A stretch of 64,000 nt of DNA from Gigaspora margarita (Eukaryota; Glomeromycota; Glomeromycetes; Diversisporales; Gigasporaceae): NCBI GenBank assembly GCA_009809945.1, contig WTPW01000553.1:54239-118238 (forward strand), in the 5' to 3' direction. Position 1 is the stretch's first letter, and every line of letters begins with the position of its first letter. The translations under genes and the position numbers were made by a program. Below are positions 11,660 to 24,720 of the stretch, piece after piece. The notes below the pieces were generated by a model. It was not told the origin of the DNA. It ran no database searches and was given only the letters and a program-made list of their open reading frames with translations.

Positions 11660-12060
11660 GTTAAAAAAATATTAAATTGCGAAACAATGCGAAAACCTGT
11701 GAAAATATTCAAAAATTTGCAAAAGCGTAATTATGTAAATATGTATATTATTTATTTATTTTTAAAAAAATTTTGAAATTTTGTGAAATATTGCGAAATA
11801 TTGCAATAATATGCAAATTATTACCTCCAGTGACCACAGAGGAGATAAAAAGATATGGGGTTGCATTGTTTTTATTTGCCCTATTTCGCAATATTTTGCA
11901 ATACATTTCAAAATATTTCAAAATTTCTTTCAAAATCTTTCGAAATAATTTTGATTTCAAAATATTTTGAAATATTTTGAAATATTTTGAAATATTCGAA
12001 ATATTTCGCATCAATCGCAATTCTTTTGAAAGATTTTGGCATGCAATTTCTTTCAAAAAA
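11660..12060. repeat. GAAATATTTTGAAATATT word cluster
   Basis: Repeated self-complementary words around a short GC-richer insert (11821-11860, ttacctccagtgaccacag). Open frames exist on both strands because the sequence is near-palindromic; none is convincing. Confidence 0.5.
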
Positions 12061-12580
12061 TTTCATATATTTATTTTGCTGATGTACTATGGCACATATA
12101 TACATACTACACAGAATGGCACATGTTTAAAATAATATGTATTGGCAAGTTGTGCATGTCCAGAAGGTACATGTAAGCTTTTTATACAGAATAGCACATA
12201 TTTGGGATAATATGTATAAGCTCATTAGTTGGAATTATACTAGAGTTGGGCACTGAAACCTTTTTTGCTAAATCTGAAAGTTTCAGATTTCAGATTATAG
12301 CTTCTAAAACCTCATTCAAAACTCTGAAATGTTGACCAAAACCTGAAATCTTATCCAAAGCCTGAAACAATTTAAGATAAATTTTTATAAAATATGGTAT
12401 TGTAGATCATGCTAGCATGCTAGTACATAAATATTTGAGTCCTACCAAGAAAAAACATACATATTTGCATATAGACATATTAAGTTTTTATATTTTTTAT
12501 TGTTAAAAAACTCATTTTTAAGAATTGCAACTTCAGTAGCTAAAATTTGGCAACAAATAATTAATATTAGTTATTGCATT
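12061..12580. other. Intergenic AT-rich DNA
   Basis: Contains GGCACATATATACAT-like and TTTCAGATTTCAGATTA-like words. No gene recognised. Confidence 0.45.
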
Positions 12581-12862
12581 TAGGGTTCCACAATTTGATT
12601 TGATTTGATCAAATATTTGATCTCAAATCAAACTCAAATACAAATTTTCAAATCAAATAAATTCAAATTAATAAATATTTGATTTGATTTGATCAAATAT
12701 TCGAAATTTTTGATTTAATTTTAAAAAATTTATAAGTAAAATTTAAAAATTTCAAATCCATAAAGAATTTTTAATTCATATCAAATCCAAATCAAGGATT
12801 ATTTGATTTGATCAAATTCAAATATGTCTAATATTTGATTTGATTTGAGTTTGAGGAACCCA
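12581..12862. mobile_element. hAT-type MITE, TAGGGTTCC family, copy 2
   Basis: Starts TAGGGTTCCACAATTTGATT and ends GTTTGAGGAACCCA, the same ends as 1609-1830. Flanks ATTGCATT and ATTGCTGT agree at 6 of 8 positions, an aged 8-bp TSD. Confidence 0.75.
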
Positions 12863-12930
12863 ATTGCTGTACAGTTAAAATAATATAATCATTCTAAAAA
12901 AGTGTCAGAAGATATATTTATAACTTAATT

Positions 12931-12987
12931 CAGGGATGGCAAATGACAATGTCATTTATATCATTTAAAAGTCATTTGCCAACCCTG
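12931..12987. mobile_element. Minimal 57-bp hAT-type MITE
   Basis: Ends CAGGGATGGCAAATGAC and GTCATTTGCCAACCCTG are inverted repeats of each other and equal the ends of the 672-bp element at 14181-14852. Only about 20 bp lie between. Flanks ACTTAATT (12923-12930) and GCTTAATT (12988-12995) match at 7 of 8 positions. Confidence 0.85.
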
Positions 12988-13184
12988 GCTTAATTTAGAG
13001 ACTTTTATTTTATATAAAGACTTATTTAATGCATCATTTTCACAAAATATTAAATAGCTTTAGATAAGTTTATATTATGTATATTGAGATTTTTTCTTAA
13101 TTAAGGCTTTTTTTCTCAAATATATATAATATAAATTATTTATTTATATTATGTATTTTATTATTCAATTATTATAAAACGCAC

Positions 13185-13512
13185 TTATGGTGTTTTACTA
13201 CCATAGGTAAATTAGATTTGCAAATCTATGTAACAAAAACAAAAAAAATAAATTTTTATAAAACGAAAAAATAAACTTTGATTACTTTAGGGTTAGGGTG
13301 AGGCTTGGGATTTTATTGGGGCATTAGTATATACAAAATTTAGCAAGGAAGTTTTTTTATTAGAGCCCAAAGTTGGTTTCATAAGCAAAAATTTTGAGAT
13401 ATGAATGTTTTTTTAAAAAAATAAACAAAAAAACGAAATTTATGTTACACCTGATCTTAAATTTTGATTGGCTATTCTAATAGTTTTGTGTAGCATGGTG
13501 TAAAAACACCAT
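13185..13512. mobile_element. TTAGGG-core MITE (hairpin-ended)
   Basis: Left end ACTTATGGTGTTTTACTACC and right end TGGTGTAAAAACACCATAA are inverted relative to each other. The centre carries TTAGGGTTAGGGTGAGGC followed by attttattggggcatta, the same core as at 22.1, 23.0 and 29.5 kb. Confidence 0.6.
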
Positions 13513-13599
13513 AAAATTATATATAAATTATATATTATAAATTTTCTAAAATTTTAAAATATAGTTTCGAGGAGTTTCGGATTATAGTTTCGAGTTTCG

Positions 13600-14010
13600 G
13601 GTTTCGGGGTGTAGGTTCATTTGACCAGAGCTGTATTCTGAAATTGGGTTCATTTGAACCAAAATCGTAATTTGAAATCGGGATCATTTGAATTCAAATC
13701 TTATTCTGAAATCGGGTCCATTTGAATCCAAGTCGAGTTTATTTGAACCCGATCCGTGCTAATTTGAACTCAAGTCATGTTTACTTGAACCCAAATCACA
13801 TTTCGAAATCAGGTTCTTTGAGCCTATCTGGGTTTATTTGATCCAAATCACATTCCTAAATCGGGTTCATTTGAATTCAAGATGGGTTTATTTGAAACCA
13901 AGACAAGTTATTTGATCCCAAGCTGGGTTCATTTGATCTCAAGCCAGGTTCATTAACCATTTCAGGTTCAATTGTACCTAAAAAAAAATTTAAAATTAAT
14001 TTCCGAGGCA
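13600..14010. repeat. Degenerate GGGTTCATTTGAACCCAAG satellite (copy A)
   Basis: Irregular repeats of TTCATTTGAACC / AAATCGGGTTCATTTGAA about every 25-35 bp. The same block opens duplication copy B at 42680-42750 and 44276-44570. Confidence 0.65.
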
Positions 14011-14180
14011 ATGCCTGGGTCTGAGAGTTAGTCATGTAACAAAAATTTTTTTACAATAACGATTTCGAGAGTGACTTATATTTGTATATTTATTATGAGC
14101 CTACTTATTAAGTTCGGTCTTAATTTACGGGCTGAAGACTATTGAACTGGTTCAAAAACTGATTCAGACGTGGTCTTTGC

Positions 14181-14852
14181 CAGGGATGGCAAATGACTTT
14201 AAATGACCCAAATGACTCAAAAGACAAAAGACTAGTTATTGGTCATTTCACGGGCTAAATGAATTAAAAAGGTCATTTAACTCTGGTTAATTGATTACCT
14301 AATACTTTAGCCAATCAAAATTGATTATTGTTCTCCGTAAAATGAAACGTTGCTAGATACTATCCAATAAAATTATTATACATGACAAATAACTGATGAC
14401 CCAAATGACCGGTCATCATTTGATGAATGATTGTCATTTTATTTTGGCTAATTGACTGTTGTAAAGCAACATTCCAATCGAATTATAAGATCAGGTATGA
14501 AGTGATTAAAAAAAAAACATTAGACGAAAAAAATAATGTATTACTTTTTTTAAAAAAAAAAAAAAAAAAATCGTAAATAATAATTTACCGATTGCAAAAC
14601 ATTTCGAATTTACAAATGGCTGTTAATTAATAATCGACGTGAATTGAGAAATAATGCATTATACAAGTTTTTCGTGATCGGTAGGATGTCAACTCTATGC
14701 AAAATGACCTAATGACAAATGACCCCGGTCATTTGGTCACGAGTCATTTCTAAATGACCAAAAATTTGAATGAACTCAAATGACCAGTCGTTTTGAGGTT
14801 ATTTGAGGTCATTTGAAAAATTGGCAAATGACCAGGTCATTTACCATCCCTG
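14181..14852. mobile_element. hAT-type MITE (672 bp), CAGGGATGGCAAATGAC ends
   Basis: Inverted ends CAGGGATGGCAAATGAC / GTCATTTACCATCCCTG are flanked by a perfect 8-bp TSD, GTCTTTGC (14173-14180 and 14853-14860). Subterminal AAATGACC words repeat in both halves. It is present at the equivalent place in copy B (44729-46998), so it arrived before the duplication. Confidence 0.9.
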
Positions 14853-15376
14853 GTCTTTGCCGGACCGTAACATCTTTAATTACCGAATGAAATATTTGAT
14901 AAGTATTCTAACTTGTATAATTAAATTTCATAAATGAATCGAATTTGAAAATCAGTGGCTAATATTTTTCACAAGAGTCGATTTCTGGCATAATTTATTG
15001 TGGAGGGAGGGTATATAGGCATGTTTTTTTATTCTAATTGTATACCGGTAACTCTAGTCAACACCGTAACCTCAAATTTTTATTTTCAAGAGTTTATTTT
15101 CCAAAGGTATTATCGGCACAAATAAGAAAATCAACAATTAGCAAATATTTATTACTTCACAACATAGGTTTTGAAGCATCGTAAACTGAAGAACTCTTAA
15201 ATTTTTAGCAATTTACTCAATCATTTGCTATATCAAATAACTTTAAAAGATTTATATACTTTTTTGTATACATTTAAACTATGTGTATTAAATAAAAAAT
15301 TTTAAAATACATAATTTATCTTTGCAGTTATAAAACAAAAGCAGAATATAAACGTTTAAACCAATTATAAAAAATA
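14853..15376. other. Region downstream of PLC copy A
   Basis: AT-rich DNA shared with copy B. It contains the empty site ATTTATTGTGG near 14995-15003, filled by a MITE in copy B. No gene seen. Confidence 0.5.
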
Positions 15377-18300
15377 TCATTCGAGAGAAGAACGAATAAA
15401 CAAAGAAGCAAAAGGACATAACTCGCCAGTAACATCATTTAGTGGGACATAACGATACCCTAAAAGTGATAAAGTACGTTATTTAGAATTTCTAATAGAT
15501 AGTAAAATAAAAATAAAAATTTAATATTTTTCTCACCGAATTGTAATCTTGATATGAGTATGCAATAGGATGCAATGAAATCATTGCTGTTAATAAAGTC
15601 TTTGTCCCAAACTACAAATCTTTATAAATACAATAATTTTAATGCTTTTTATTTAAACAATTATAACGAAATTTCAATTCAATTAGTCTTAGATTATTTA
15701 CCTCAAAAATACCAAATTTATTTCTTCACAGTTCAATGTAAATTTGAAAGTTTCATTCCACGTAGGGTTAAAGCCGTTGTCAGAAATGGTTCTAGTTCTT
15801 TTTTTTGTAGCTTCGGCCCCAGGGATAAGCAATTCTACTTCAACAAATGGATCAACTATTTCACGTTTGGAAGAATCTTTTGTTTTAGGGAGTTGTTGTG
15901 CAGAAATTATCTATTTTAATGTATTATCCAAAAAGAAAGTTGTGTTAATTTGTAAGCAAAATAAGTTCGGATCATCAAGAAAATCTAAATTGACATACTT
16001 CAATTGTCAAAGTTTGTGCTGGTGGATTTTTATTTGAAATTTTGGGATTGCACAATCGCTCAGGTTTAAGTACATAACCGCATCCACCATTGACAGAAAA
16101 CATAGCTTGACTGATTTGCATTCCTCGGTCTTGAAATAATGCAATAAAAAATTTATATAAAACATTATAAACGAAAAAAAAAAAGACTCAAAGTCAGTAC
16201 TAACCAAAAATCTGCGAATTTAAGGCAACCAATTGGTTTCCAGCTATCCATTGATGATGTGGTTCATAATTTGACGAATTTACTCGAAAACCCCAAGGAT
16301 ATATACGTGTTAAATGGTTCGTATTGTGCTGAATAAGAGCATCCTTATCAGATTTTTTTTTCAGAAGCTCTATAGAAGCTCTCTCGTTGAAGGAAAACAA
16401 TTGATAGTACTTGTAATCTACACATATATAATTTATGGATTTTATTTTATTTTTAGGAAAATTTAATCCTTAAATTTATAATATTAATAAGCATACCGCG
16501 ATCAAATCCTTCAAACTTTACAGAAGCACAGTAGACTATCAAGTCTGAAAGGGCTTTTGCAAATTTCTTTGCTTCAGCTTTTTTTTCTTTTCATATTAAA
16601 ATAAAAAATAAAATTTTTAAAACTAACAATCTTAATAATAATAAAAATATATGAGGAAATAATAGACACCCCCGAAAAAGACATACCTTTTGATGTTTCA
16701 ACATCTGATGCGTCAGTAATCGTGTCGAGTCCCTGAATATAGAGGTTTAATTCATATAGGTGTATGTTGGCAATATTTGATAACAAAATATTTATAAGAT
16801 CTATCACCAATGACAAAATGCTTACTTTTAATATTATTTTGTACGACAAATTTTCAGGACTCGGTAATTCTGTTTCATTTTCTGATAAGAACTTAGTGAC
16901 AAGACAATCACCCAGAGTGTCAAGTAAAATGGAAGCCATTTGGTTTTGTTGCTCAATAGAACAATGAACCTCGAGTGATATTATTAGTGGATAAGGACTG
17001 GATTTGAATGCTTGGGTACGGATTGACGAAATAACATCTTGAAACTTGATTTTAGTTGTCCTAATTTTTATTAATATTTGTCACTATCATTATAATTATA
17101 ATATAGCAAAATGACATACAAAAATAAAATTTAATTACAATGTATAACCATGGAAAACTACGGGACCATCAGGTCCATCCCAGCAATCGACTTAAAAGAC
17201 AAATATGATTTATAAGTAATATATATAAGATATGCAAGTATAAAAAGTAGAATTTATATGATATTCATACTTTCAACACAACGAGCTCCCTCTCGTATGG
17301 CGCGAATATATCCTTCGACCGAGGATTTGCCTGCCAACTGGTTTCCTAGAAGATATCTAAATAAATCCACAAAAATAATTAATTGTTAAAGCAAAAAAAA
17401 ATGGACTTTCAAATATATTATAACCTACGTATTGTGTGAAGAATCGATGAAATAATGACTTAATGGCTGTGACATGTCTTGATAAACCTTGGCGTGCTCT
17501 GAAGAAAAAATGGTGTTGTCACTTGACATGAGAAAACCACTGAATCCCTCTAAATTCATCCCTTTAAGGTCTTTATCACAAAATTTATGATAAAGATTAT
17601 CATATTCTTCTTCATTCAAAGTACACTGGATCATTATAAAACAATAATATTAGTCAAAGTATTCATCTAATAAACTCAATTAGAACGTGCAGTAAAAACG
17701 AAAGAAAAAAAAAACCTTTTGAATGCCAACAAGGAAACCTTTGAATTCTTGTAGTGTCAAAATATTACCACGCTCTTTTGCCAGAGAATTAAATAGCTTA
17801 TCCAGTTCATCCCTTTTTTTAATTAACTTCACAAATTGCTGGAAATCAGTAAAATCAAGAGAACCATTCTTATTTACATCTGCTTCCTATAATTAAGAGG
17901 AATTGAGATTAAAAAAGAAAAATAATAATAATAATTATTGTCGCAGCTGATGTCTGATGTTGAGATTGACTGACGTTTATAAGAAATTTTAATATTTTTG
18001 GAGTGCATTTTTTTTAGCTTTATTTTTTAGAATTAGGTTTAAGGTTTGGTGTTAGGATTATTAATAAAAGAGTGTATGCGGATTTTTGTAGGTTTAGTAG
18101 ATTTAAATAGAGACCTCAAATTTCAGCATCAGCTGCAACATTTTATTTAATCAAGTATTATACTAACATTAAATTTGGTCTTAAGCAACGCCTTTGACAT
18201 GTATATATTCAAATCATAGCATAAGTTTACAACATCATCATAACCTAATTTTGATTTGCCATCTTTATCAGCCTGCTTCCAGTATCGGTTCAGCCATAAA

Positions 18301-18878
18301 GAATCCCGTTTTCTCAATTGATCTAATCCTCCAATCATATCTACTCTGTGTAAATGTAGTTTTTTCAAGTTGTCTACCCATATATTAAATAATTCCAAGG
18401 TTGGAGCAATTAAATGAAGAGTTTTGTATTTTCCAGAATCAACATAAATGATGGTGAACCACCGAGGCTCAATATCCGCACTAATCTTGAAAGGATCCTT
18501 ATAACCTCGTATCGCATCACCAACTCGAATCTCCTTGATATTTTCAATGTTGACTAATGAGATAGGGCAAACATGAGAAATAAATTAAAATAAACAAAAT
18601 ACTTTTGTCAAATTAATAAGAATTATGTAATATTTACTTTTTCCAGATTTTTTGGAATTCCATAAAACTTGACCTTGATCAATGTCGATTCTGAAGATTT
18701 TTTCTCGTTTCTTATCTAATGAAACTTTTAAAAGAGCAGTTCCTTCAGCAAGACATGGCTCTATGGTTACATTTTGTTTATCATGATAAATTTGGTCCAT
18801 TTGTTTAAAATGTAATTTTCGCGGTTTAAATTTGCTAGGTGATAATTTTTTATAATTTTCGGAGTTGTATCTTGTCAT
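15377..18878 (-). CDS. Phosphoinositide-specific phospholipase C (delta-type), 14 exons, intact
   Basis: Hydrolyses PtdIns(4,5)P2 to IP3 and diacylglycerol (family knowledge). Exons (descending): 18878-18638, 18553-18168, 17886-17716, 17625-17429, 17356-17271, 17190-17139, 17060-16826, 16732-16687, 16586-16497, 16417-16205, 16129-15999, 15910-15702, 15619-15537, 15459-15377. All junctions are GT-AG, phases agree, and the sum is 2223 bp (740 aa plus TGA). Order: PH (about residues 27-150, ends around [18 protein letters not shown]), EF-hand loops ([22 protein letters not shown]), X box with catalytic histidines in SSHNTYLLGN (about 329) and VVFHGYTLT (about 373), an acidic/lysine linker, Y box ([27 protein letters not shown]), and C2 ([11 protein letters not shown] to [13 protein letters not shown]). 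The start is uncertain: Met at 18878 or an in-frame Met at 18800. The intron at 17887-18167 holds a MITE. A broken copy lies at 47688-51105. Confidence 0.92.
17940..18139. mobile_element. MITE in a PLC intron (copy A)
   Basis: Ends GTCGCAGCTGATG / CATCAGCTGCAAC. Left flank is AATTATT; the right flank has decayed. It is shared with copy B (50262-50449), where the 7-bp TSD is intact, so it predates the duplication. It has the same core as 47134-47322. Confidence 0.75.
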
Positions 18879-18931
18879 ACAGTTTTTTGCTGAAATCTGC
18901 AGTAATTAAAGTTTCATAATTTTTGTCGCGG

Positions 18932-19150
18932 ATGATCGTGAAATCGGATGATGGTGAAATTTTGGGTCTTAATTTGAAAATATAAGCCCTACTAAAATCC
19001 ACCAATACTCCGTTATTAATAACCCTAACCCTAAATCCTGACTCAACCATAAAAAAAAAAGCAGCAAAAAAGACCCTAAAAAAATTTTAAAAATCGTAAA
19101 TAAAATATATCCAAATTTCACCATCATCCGATTTCATGATCATCCGTGAA
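18932..19150. mobile_element. MITE upstream of PLC copy A, absent from copy B
   Basis: Ends CGGATGATCGTGAAATCGG and CCGATTTCATGATCATCCG are inverted. The core (cctactaaaatcca ... attaataaccctaaccctaa) is shared with the PLC-intron MITE. Copy B reads cataattttaaagttt here without the insert. Being only 50-270 bp upstream of the first Met, it could affect the promoter (inference). Confidence 0.65.
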
Positions 19151-19199
19151 GTTTAATTTATTTTAACCGTTTTTGTAAATTGTGTTATTTTTGTGCATG

Positions 19200-20006
19200 G
19201 GATCTGCAAGAGTACCAGGAACGGAGTACGTAAGTACATGCTAGTGTAATGTTTACTGGCAAGAAATGTTGGGGTGTTTCGTGTCAAATGATTTACTATC
19301 ATAGTGCAGCACAATATGATCGACGACTATTTAAGATTTTTGTTAAGTTTTATTATCCATATGTTTAATATGAAATATATTTATATGTTTATTAAATCGC
19401 TAGAACAAGTAATAAGAGTTTAAAAATTTATATATTAAATTTTATTATACGTGCTGTACTATGATAATAAATCATTTGGGACGTCGTCAATCAAAACGCC
19501 CATTGTGAGATTAATCATTTTTAAAAAATTGTTACACAAATGATAAAAAAATTAGGGCATGTCTAATTGTAACATGTTAATAATCATACGAATTTCGATT
19601 GATGCCACCTTATGTTAACAATTAGACATGCCATCATTTTGTGTAACAATTTTTTTATCGCTATGGGGCGTTTGGATTGACACTCACAATTTGATGTGCA
19701 ATACCCCAAAGAAATGTGGTGTGTGCATCTGATTGGATGATATATCCTTGTGACTTCACCTCTTCCCATATGAGGCTTTTTGTACATCGACATTATGCAT
19801 AATTAACCTATTTTTCACCGGCAAATCTCCGATCATTTCGACATTTGATATTTAGTCTGTAAATAATGTCGAAAAGTCTAAATTTAAAAAATATATAAAC
19901 TTATTTATTAGCAAGTATTCGGTTTGTTTATTTTGTGGATTTCACGCTACATTAAAGTAGATTTGATCCGAAATGGTTACTTGTTTCTATCAATCAGGTT
20001 TGAATC
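19200..20006. other. Upstream flank of PLC copy A
   Basis: Contains one arm of a foldback (about 19660-19800) that is present as two arms in copy B (52472-52766). It also has a short inverted repeat around 19540-19650 (attgttacacaaatgat / tgtgtaacaattttttta). No gene. Confidence 0.5.
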
Positions 20007-20009
20007 TGT

Positions 20010-22055
20010 TGTATTGTATTGCTTCAAAGCTTGAATCAGTCTATTTGATATATGCTGTAACTCACATATATTTATGAATATATACGTATGTGAAATATAC
20101 ATTAATTTTTTATTTAAATTATTCCGCTTATCTATTAAACATTCAAGTTATTAAACTTAGATTATAAATATTGTTTATTAATATTTAAATAAAAGTTATT
20201 ATATATACGTAGTACAGTACAATAGAATTTATACAATTTATATTATAATTTATTTTATCACTAATTTAAGCATTTAGTTATATATTATTTATTTGGTCAA
20301 CTATTTAGGCATTTAGTCAATTTATCGGTATTTCGGCAAAAAATAATGTCATATCGAAATAGATTTCGACACAAAATTGTCTAAATATTTGGTTAACAAC
20401 ATTACACAACTCTCAATGAATCAATGAATTCGATAAAGAATCTGATTGGTCAGTTTAATCAGACGGGTCAATCAGATAAAATAAGTAATTTATTTATCTG
20501 TTATGGAAGAATGTAATTGTAACAACATGTTAATTAGTACAACCAATAAAAGCCCTAACTCTAACTATTATTGGCTAATACGAGGGTGTTCACATGTAAC
20601 AGGCTGTGACAAGAACATTTATTCTTTATTTATTTCAAAAGAAAATTCTTCTTGAACCCATTGAGAGAGGCGTTTGAGAACGCCAATCACTGGTTTGTTT
20701 GATGCTCGTGATCCGCCATATTTCCTTTTTGATTAAACGGAAAAGGTTTTCATAGAAAAGTTTATATTTCTTATTGTACTATCTTGAGCAGTGCTGCATA
20801 GTGCGTTCAGATCTATCTGTGTTCACCCTCTAAAATTTTTATCACATTCGGGTTGTATTTATACTTGTTTTGTGTAGGGTAGGTAAATAAAGGAAGTGGT
20901 ATGTGATTTTTCTTTTTTGACTTGTTTTATTTTTAATATGTTAAAGCCGGTTAAATCCATTTTAATCATAAGGCTATAATCTTACTTAGTAATATTTTCG
21001 ATCTTTATGCTTAATTAATTTAATTCATTGCACGTGTACTTGTTCACTGAATTATTTTATTAATATTAAACACTATTAAGCTTATTCTCGAAATCAAATC
21101 GATCGGCTATCTTATGTATATATTTGGGAATAATCAAAACTAATTAGGAAAAATTAATTTATTTATGCCGCGTAACGTAGTTGCGCTAGAAACCACGAAG
21201 ATATTATTCTAATTATTTATAATTGATAAATTATTTGCTGACCTGACCTCTTATGCATATATAACTGTTATAATTATTAAATTATGCGCTTATTATGTGC
21301 TATAATCAGTTATAAATATTATTTTACTATTTTTAATTCTACCAGTATTCCACCTATTAATAAATAACCTTTATTCTCGCTTACTAAATGAAGTGATTTG
21401 AAGGGATTAGGCAATGAAAAACAAGTATTTGGAAAATGTATTTTTATGAACATAATTTATATGAACATGATTTGCTATTTTTAATTCCACTGATTAATAA
21501 ATCATCTGTACTATACATATAGACTAAAATGATGTGATTTGTGTGGTCCTGAACATTTTTACTTAGGACCCCGGACCTTATTTACTTGGTACGTTTTTAA
21601 GATATAGTACCCTCAGTTATACAACCACCGGCGATTAATAGCAAACTTTTTGTCTCGCTTCGTTCGGCCTCTTTTTAAAGCTGGCCAATTTTATTTTTCA
21701 TATCTTACCATCATTACAATTGATTTCAAAATTTTAAACAACAGAAAAAATTGCCTATGAATGAATTGATAAGTTTTTGTTGCCTGTTAATGCCGACAAT
21801 TATTTGATTTTGTGCTAACTTATCAATTCGATCATTAGTAGAAATGTATGTACTAATCTTATTATTGTATCCAATTTTTTTAGGTATTCAGTAAAGTAGT
21901 ACTGTATGTACTACAAATTTAGACAGATGTACGAAAATTTTGATAGTATGTACGTTTACTAGTACTTACGAAAATTTACTTTTATGTGTATGTTATTTTA
22001 AATATGTAAATACTATATAAAATATGAATAAATATATATATATATTATAAAACAA
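20010..22055. other. AT-rich intergenic DNA
   Basis: No convincing gene. GCGTAACGTAGTTGCGCTAGAA at about 21170 has a close relative at about 55465 inside the hAT element, hinting at a shared repeat. Confidence 0.45.
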
Positions 22056-22061
22056 AATTAC

Positions 22062-22313
22062 TATATTCCACCACTGGTGATCATCGCCAGTGATTAACAA
22101 TAAAGTGTATCATGTAAATTAAAAGTCTTTTTTTCGAAATAAAATTAAATTTTGATTAATATTAGGGTTAGGTTAAGAACTGGGATGGGGCAGGGGCATA
22201 GTTTAAACCAAACTTTTATGAGAAATTTATTTTGTTAGAGCCTCAAAGGTGATTTCATAGACAAAATTTAAAGATACAAATATACACTGGTGATAATCAC
22301 TAGTGGTGGTAAA
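22062..22313. mobile_element. TTAGGG-core MITE with CCACCACTGGTGAT ends
   Basis: Left TTCCACCACTGGTGATCATC is mirrored by TATCACTAGTGGTGGTAAAT segments on the right. Core: ATTAGGGTTAGGTTAAG then gggatggggcaggggcata. Confidence 0.65.
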
Positions 22314-22921
22314 TAGCAAACTTCATTCTAACATTCTATATATATATAAATCAAATATATAGTTATTATAAAATATTATTGCCAATACATAAATTAATTG
22401 CATTGCACCTGTAACACATATTCAATTTACTAAGCATATTAAAATGCATTTGCATTATAAAACATATCTATTCCTACTTATATATATATACAGAAAATAA
22501 ATGATTAAGCAAATTTATAAGATCAGTCTAAATATATTTGCATTTATGAAGGCAAACCCAAATTTAATTTTACTGGTTGATTTGTAATTCAATAGCCTCT
22601 GCTTTGGCTAATTCCTTTCTAAGTTTCACTTGTCATCCTAATAGTGCCATCCTTCTTTCTTCTAATTCAATATTTGAAATAAATTATTTAATAGTTTTAT
22701 TTAATAACATAACTCCAGAAATTTCTGCCCAAAATTCATTCTTATATCTTATGAATCATTATATGATTCCATTTCAATAATATTAGTTGCTTGAAAATTG
22801 TTTTGTTACAATATTTTTTCTTTAGCATTTGCTGAAGAAATTTTTCTTTTGTAGGAAATTTATGGTTCAGATTTATTTAATTTTGTTGCTAAAAATTATA
22901 AATTAAAACAAAAATTATATA

Positions 22922-23233
22922 TCGCACCTGTGGTGTTCAACACCAGTAATATGAAATTCGTGTAACAGCAAATCAAAATAAAAACAAAAGGTAAATTTTG
23001 ATTAATATTAGGGTTAGGGTTAAGGCCTGGGATGGAGCAGGGGCGGAGGTTATACCAAAATTTCACGAGGAATTTTTTTTGTTAGAGCTTCAAATATTGA
23101 TTTCATAAATGAATTTTTGCATTTTAGTCATTTTTTAAAAAATATCTAAAAAATTTGCATTATACTGATTTTCACATTACACTGCAGCTCATAATAAAAA
23201 TTATAGTAGTGTTAAACACCAGTGGTATGATTT
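22922..23233. mobile_element. TTAGGG-core MITE with CACCTGTGGTGTTCAACACC ends
   Basis: The left end is itself palindromic (GGTGTTCAACACC). The right end ACACCAGTGGTATGATT is its inverted partner. Core TTAGGGTTAGGGTTAAGGCC, then gatggagcaggggcgg. Same layout as 22062-22313 and 13185-13512. Confidence 0.65.
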
Positions 23234-23239
23234 AACAAT

Positions 23240-24720
23240 GCTGTTAAATAATATGTTAACTAGAATAATTTATGTTTATACTGTATTTAAATCAAATATT
23301 TACCTTTATGGTTTAATGCAATTTGCCATTTTTACTTTATTTTATATCTAGAATAAGGAATTCTAGAAAAATCATGAATTTCTTGATTTTTTAATAATTT
23401 TTCATCATGTTTTTCTACTAAAATTATAAATAAAATAGTGTTGTAAAAATAATATAAAATTATATTAATAAAAAAATCTTTATATACTAAATGACAACTG
23501 TAATCAGGTATTTTGTTTTTTAATTGAATGTTCTTTGATACACGAATATTATATGAACATATATATACATATTATAATATATGGAAATATGGTTTCTTTA
23601 GAAAATATGTTATGTTTAGTATTGTATTATAAATAAAAACTTATGACACTATGAATTATTACATATTTTTTTCTTTTATTTAAAAATAGAAGTTATTTGC
23701 AATAAATATGCAATAAGTCTTACTTGAGTTTAGCAGAATAAATTCCATTCATAAGTCAACAATAAGAATTTATATATGTACGTACATATGTACAAATCCA
23801 AAAAGTAATCTTAGATAAATTAGGAATTTTAATAATCCAATAATCAAAAAATCTTGAATATATAATTTCCATTATCAAACATCAACTGGAATAAATTACC
23901 TTCCTAATTAGGGGGTCAGTTAAAGCAGAGCAAGTTTTGATTGTCAACAAGTCATGTGTTAAGATAACTTCAACCTCGATCACATGTATAAGCATGATAA
24001 GCATGACTTATAAAAATAAAAATTGATTAGATCATCTTAAATTTGTTTATCAAAAATAAGAGACACAGGCAAAAAGAATAGAAAAAATAAATAAGAAACT
24101 TTAAATACATAATTTCTTTTAAAAAAAAAAGAAAAAAAAAAAAGNNNNNNNNNNNNNNNNNNNNNNNNNNNNAGAAAAAAAAAGAGGAGTAAGAAAAGTA
24201 AGAATTTAAACAAAAGAAAATAGAAAAGAAAGACAAGAAGTTAGATGAAGAAAAATACTTTTTTTTTCTTTCAAAATTTTTTTTTAAAAGAAAGCAGAAA
24301 GAAAGTTTCTTTAAAGATTTTGTTTTTATATATATATATTTTCATATATATAGATTTTTTTTCGCATACTATTTTGTGAATATTATGAACAAAGAGAATA
24401 AAGTGAACAATATACAGGCACATTTCTTTAATGTAGATAATCTCTTTGAAGTGCCAGATAAAGAATTTGATAATAATTTGTGGCCTTTGGTCACAAATAT
24501 ATGGATGCAATTTAGTGTAAACAAACTTTAGAATGGTAATTTCTGGAAAATTTATACATGTTATTTCATAAAATATCGAAATTCCAGTACATGACAAGAA
24601 GGTGTACTAGATAACAGAAGAAGAAAAACCAACATTTGACTTACTAGTATTTGTGAGACCAAAATTAAAGTAATATAGTTTGTTTTATCCAGAATATATA
24701 GTTTGAATTGAACAGTTCAA
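23240..24720. other. AT-rich intergenic DNA with assembly gap
   Basis: The N run at 24145-24172 lies in a purine tract (AAAAAAGAAAAAG). No gene seen; open frames are low-complexity. Confidence 0.5.

Larger units (their letters stand above)
13630..20006. repeat. Segmental duplication, copy A (contains the intact PLC gene)
   Basis: Collinear and same-orientation with 42680-53003. The left limit is near AGAGCTGTATTCTGAAATTG in both. The right limit is near GGTTACTTG...TATCAATCAGGTTTG in both. Copy A is about 6.4 kb and copy B about 10.3 kb; the excess in B is accounted for mainly by transposons inserted only there. Confidence 0.9.

Noticed and set aside
18850-19050. Separate 66-codon gene upstream of PLC
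   Set aside because: It lies within a MITE and overlaps the PLC N-terminal region in another frame; absent from copy B.
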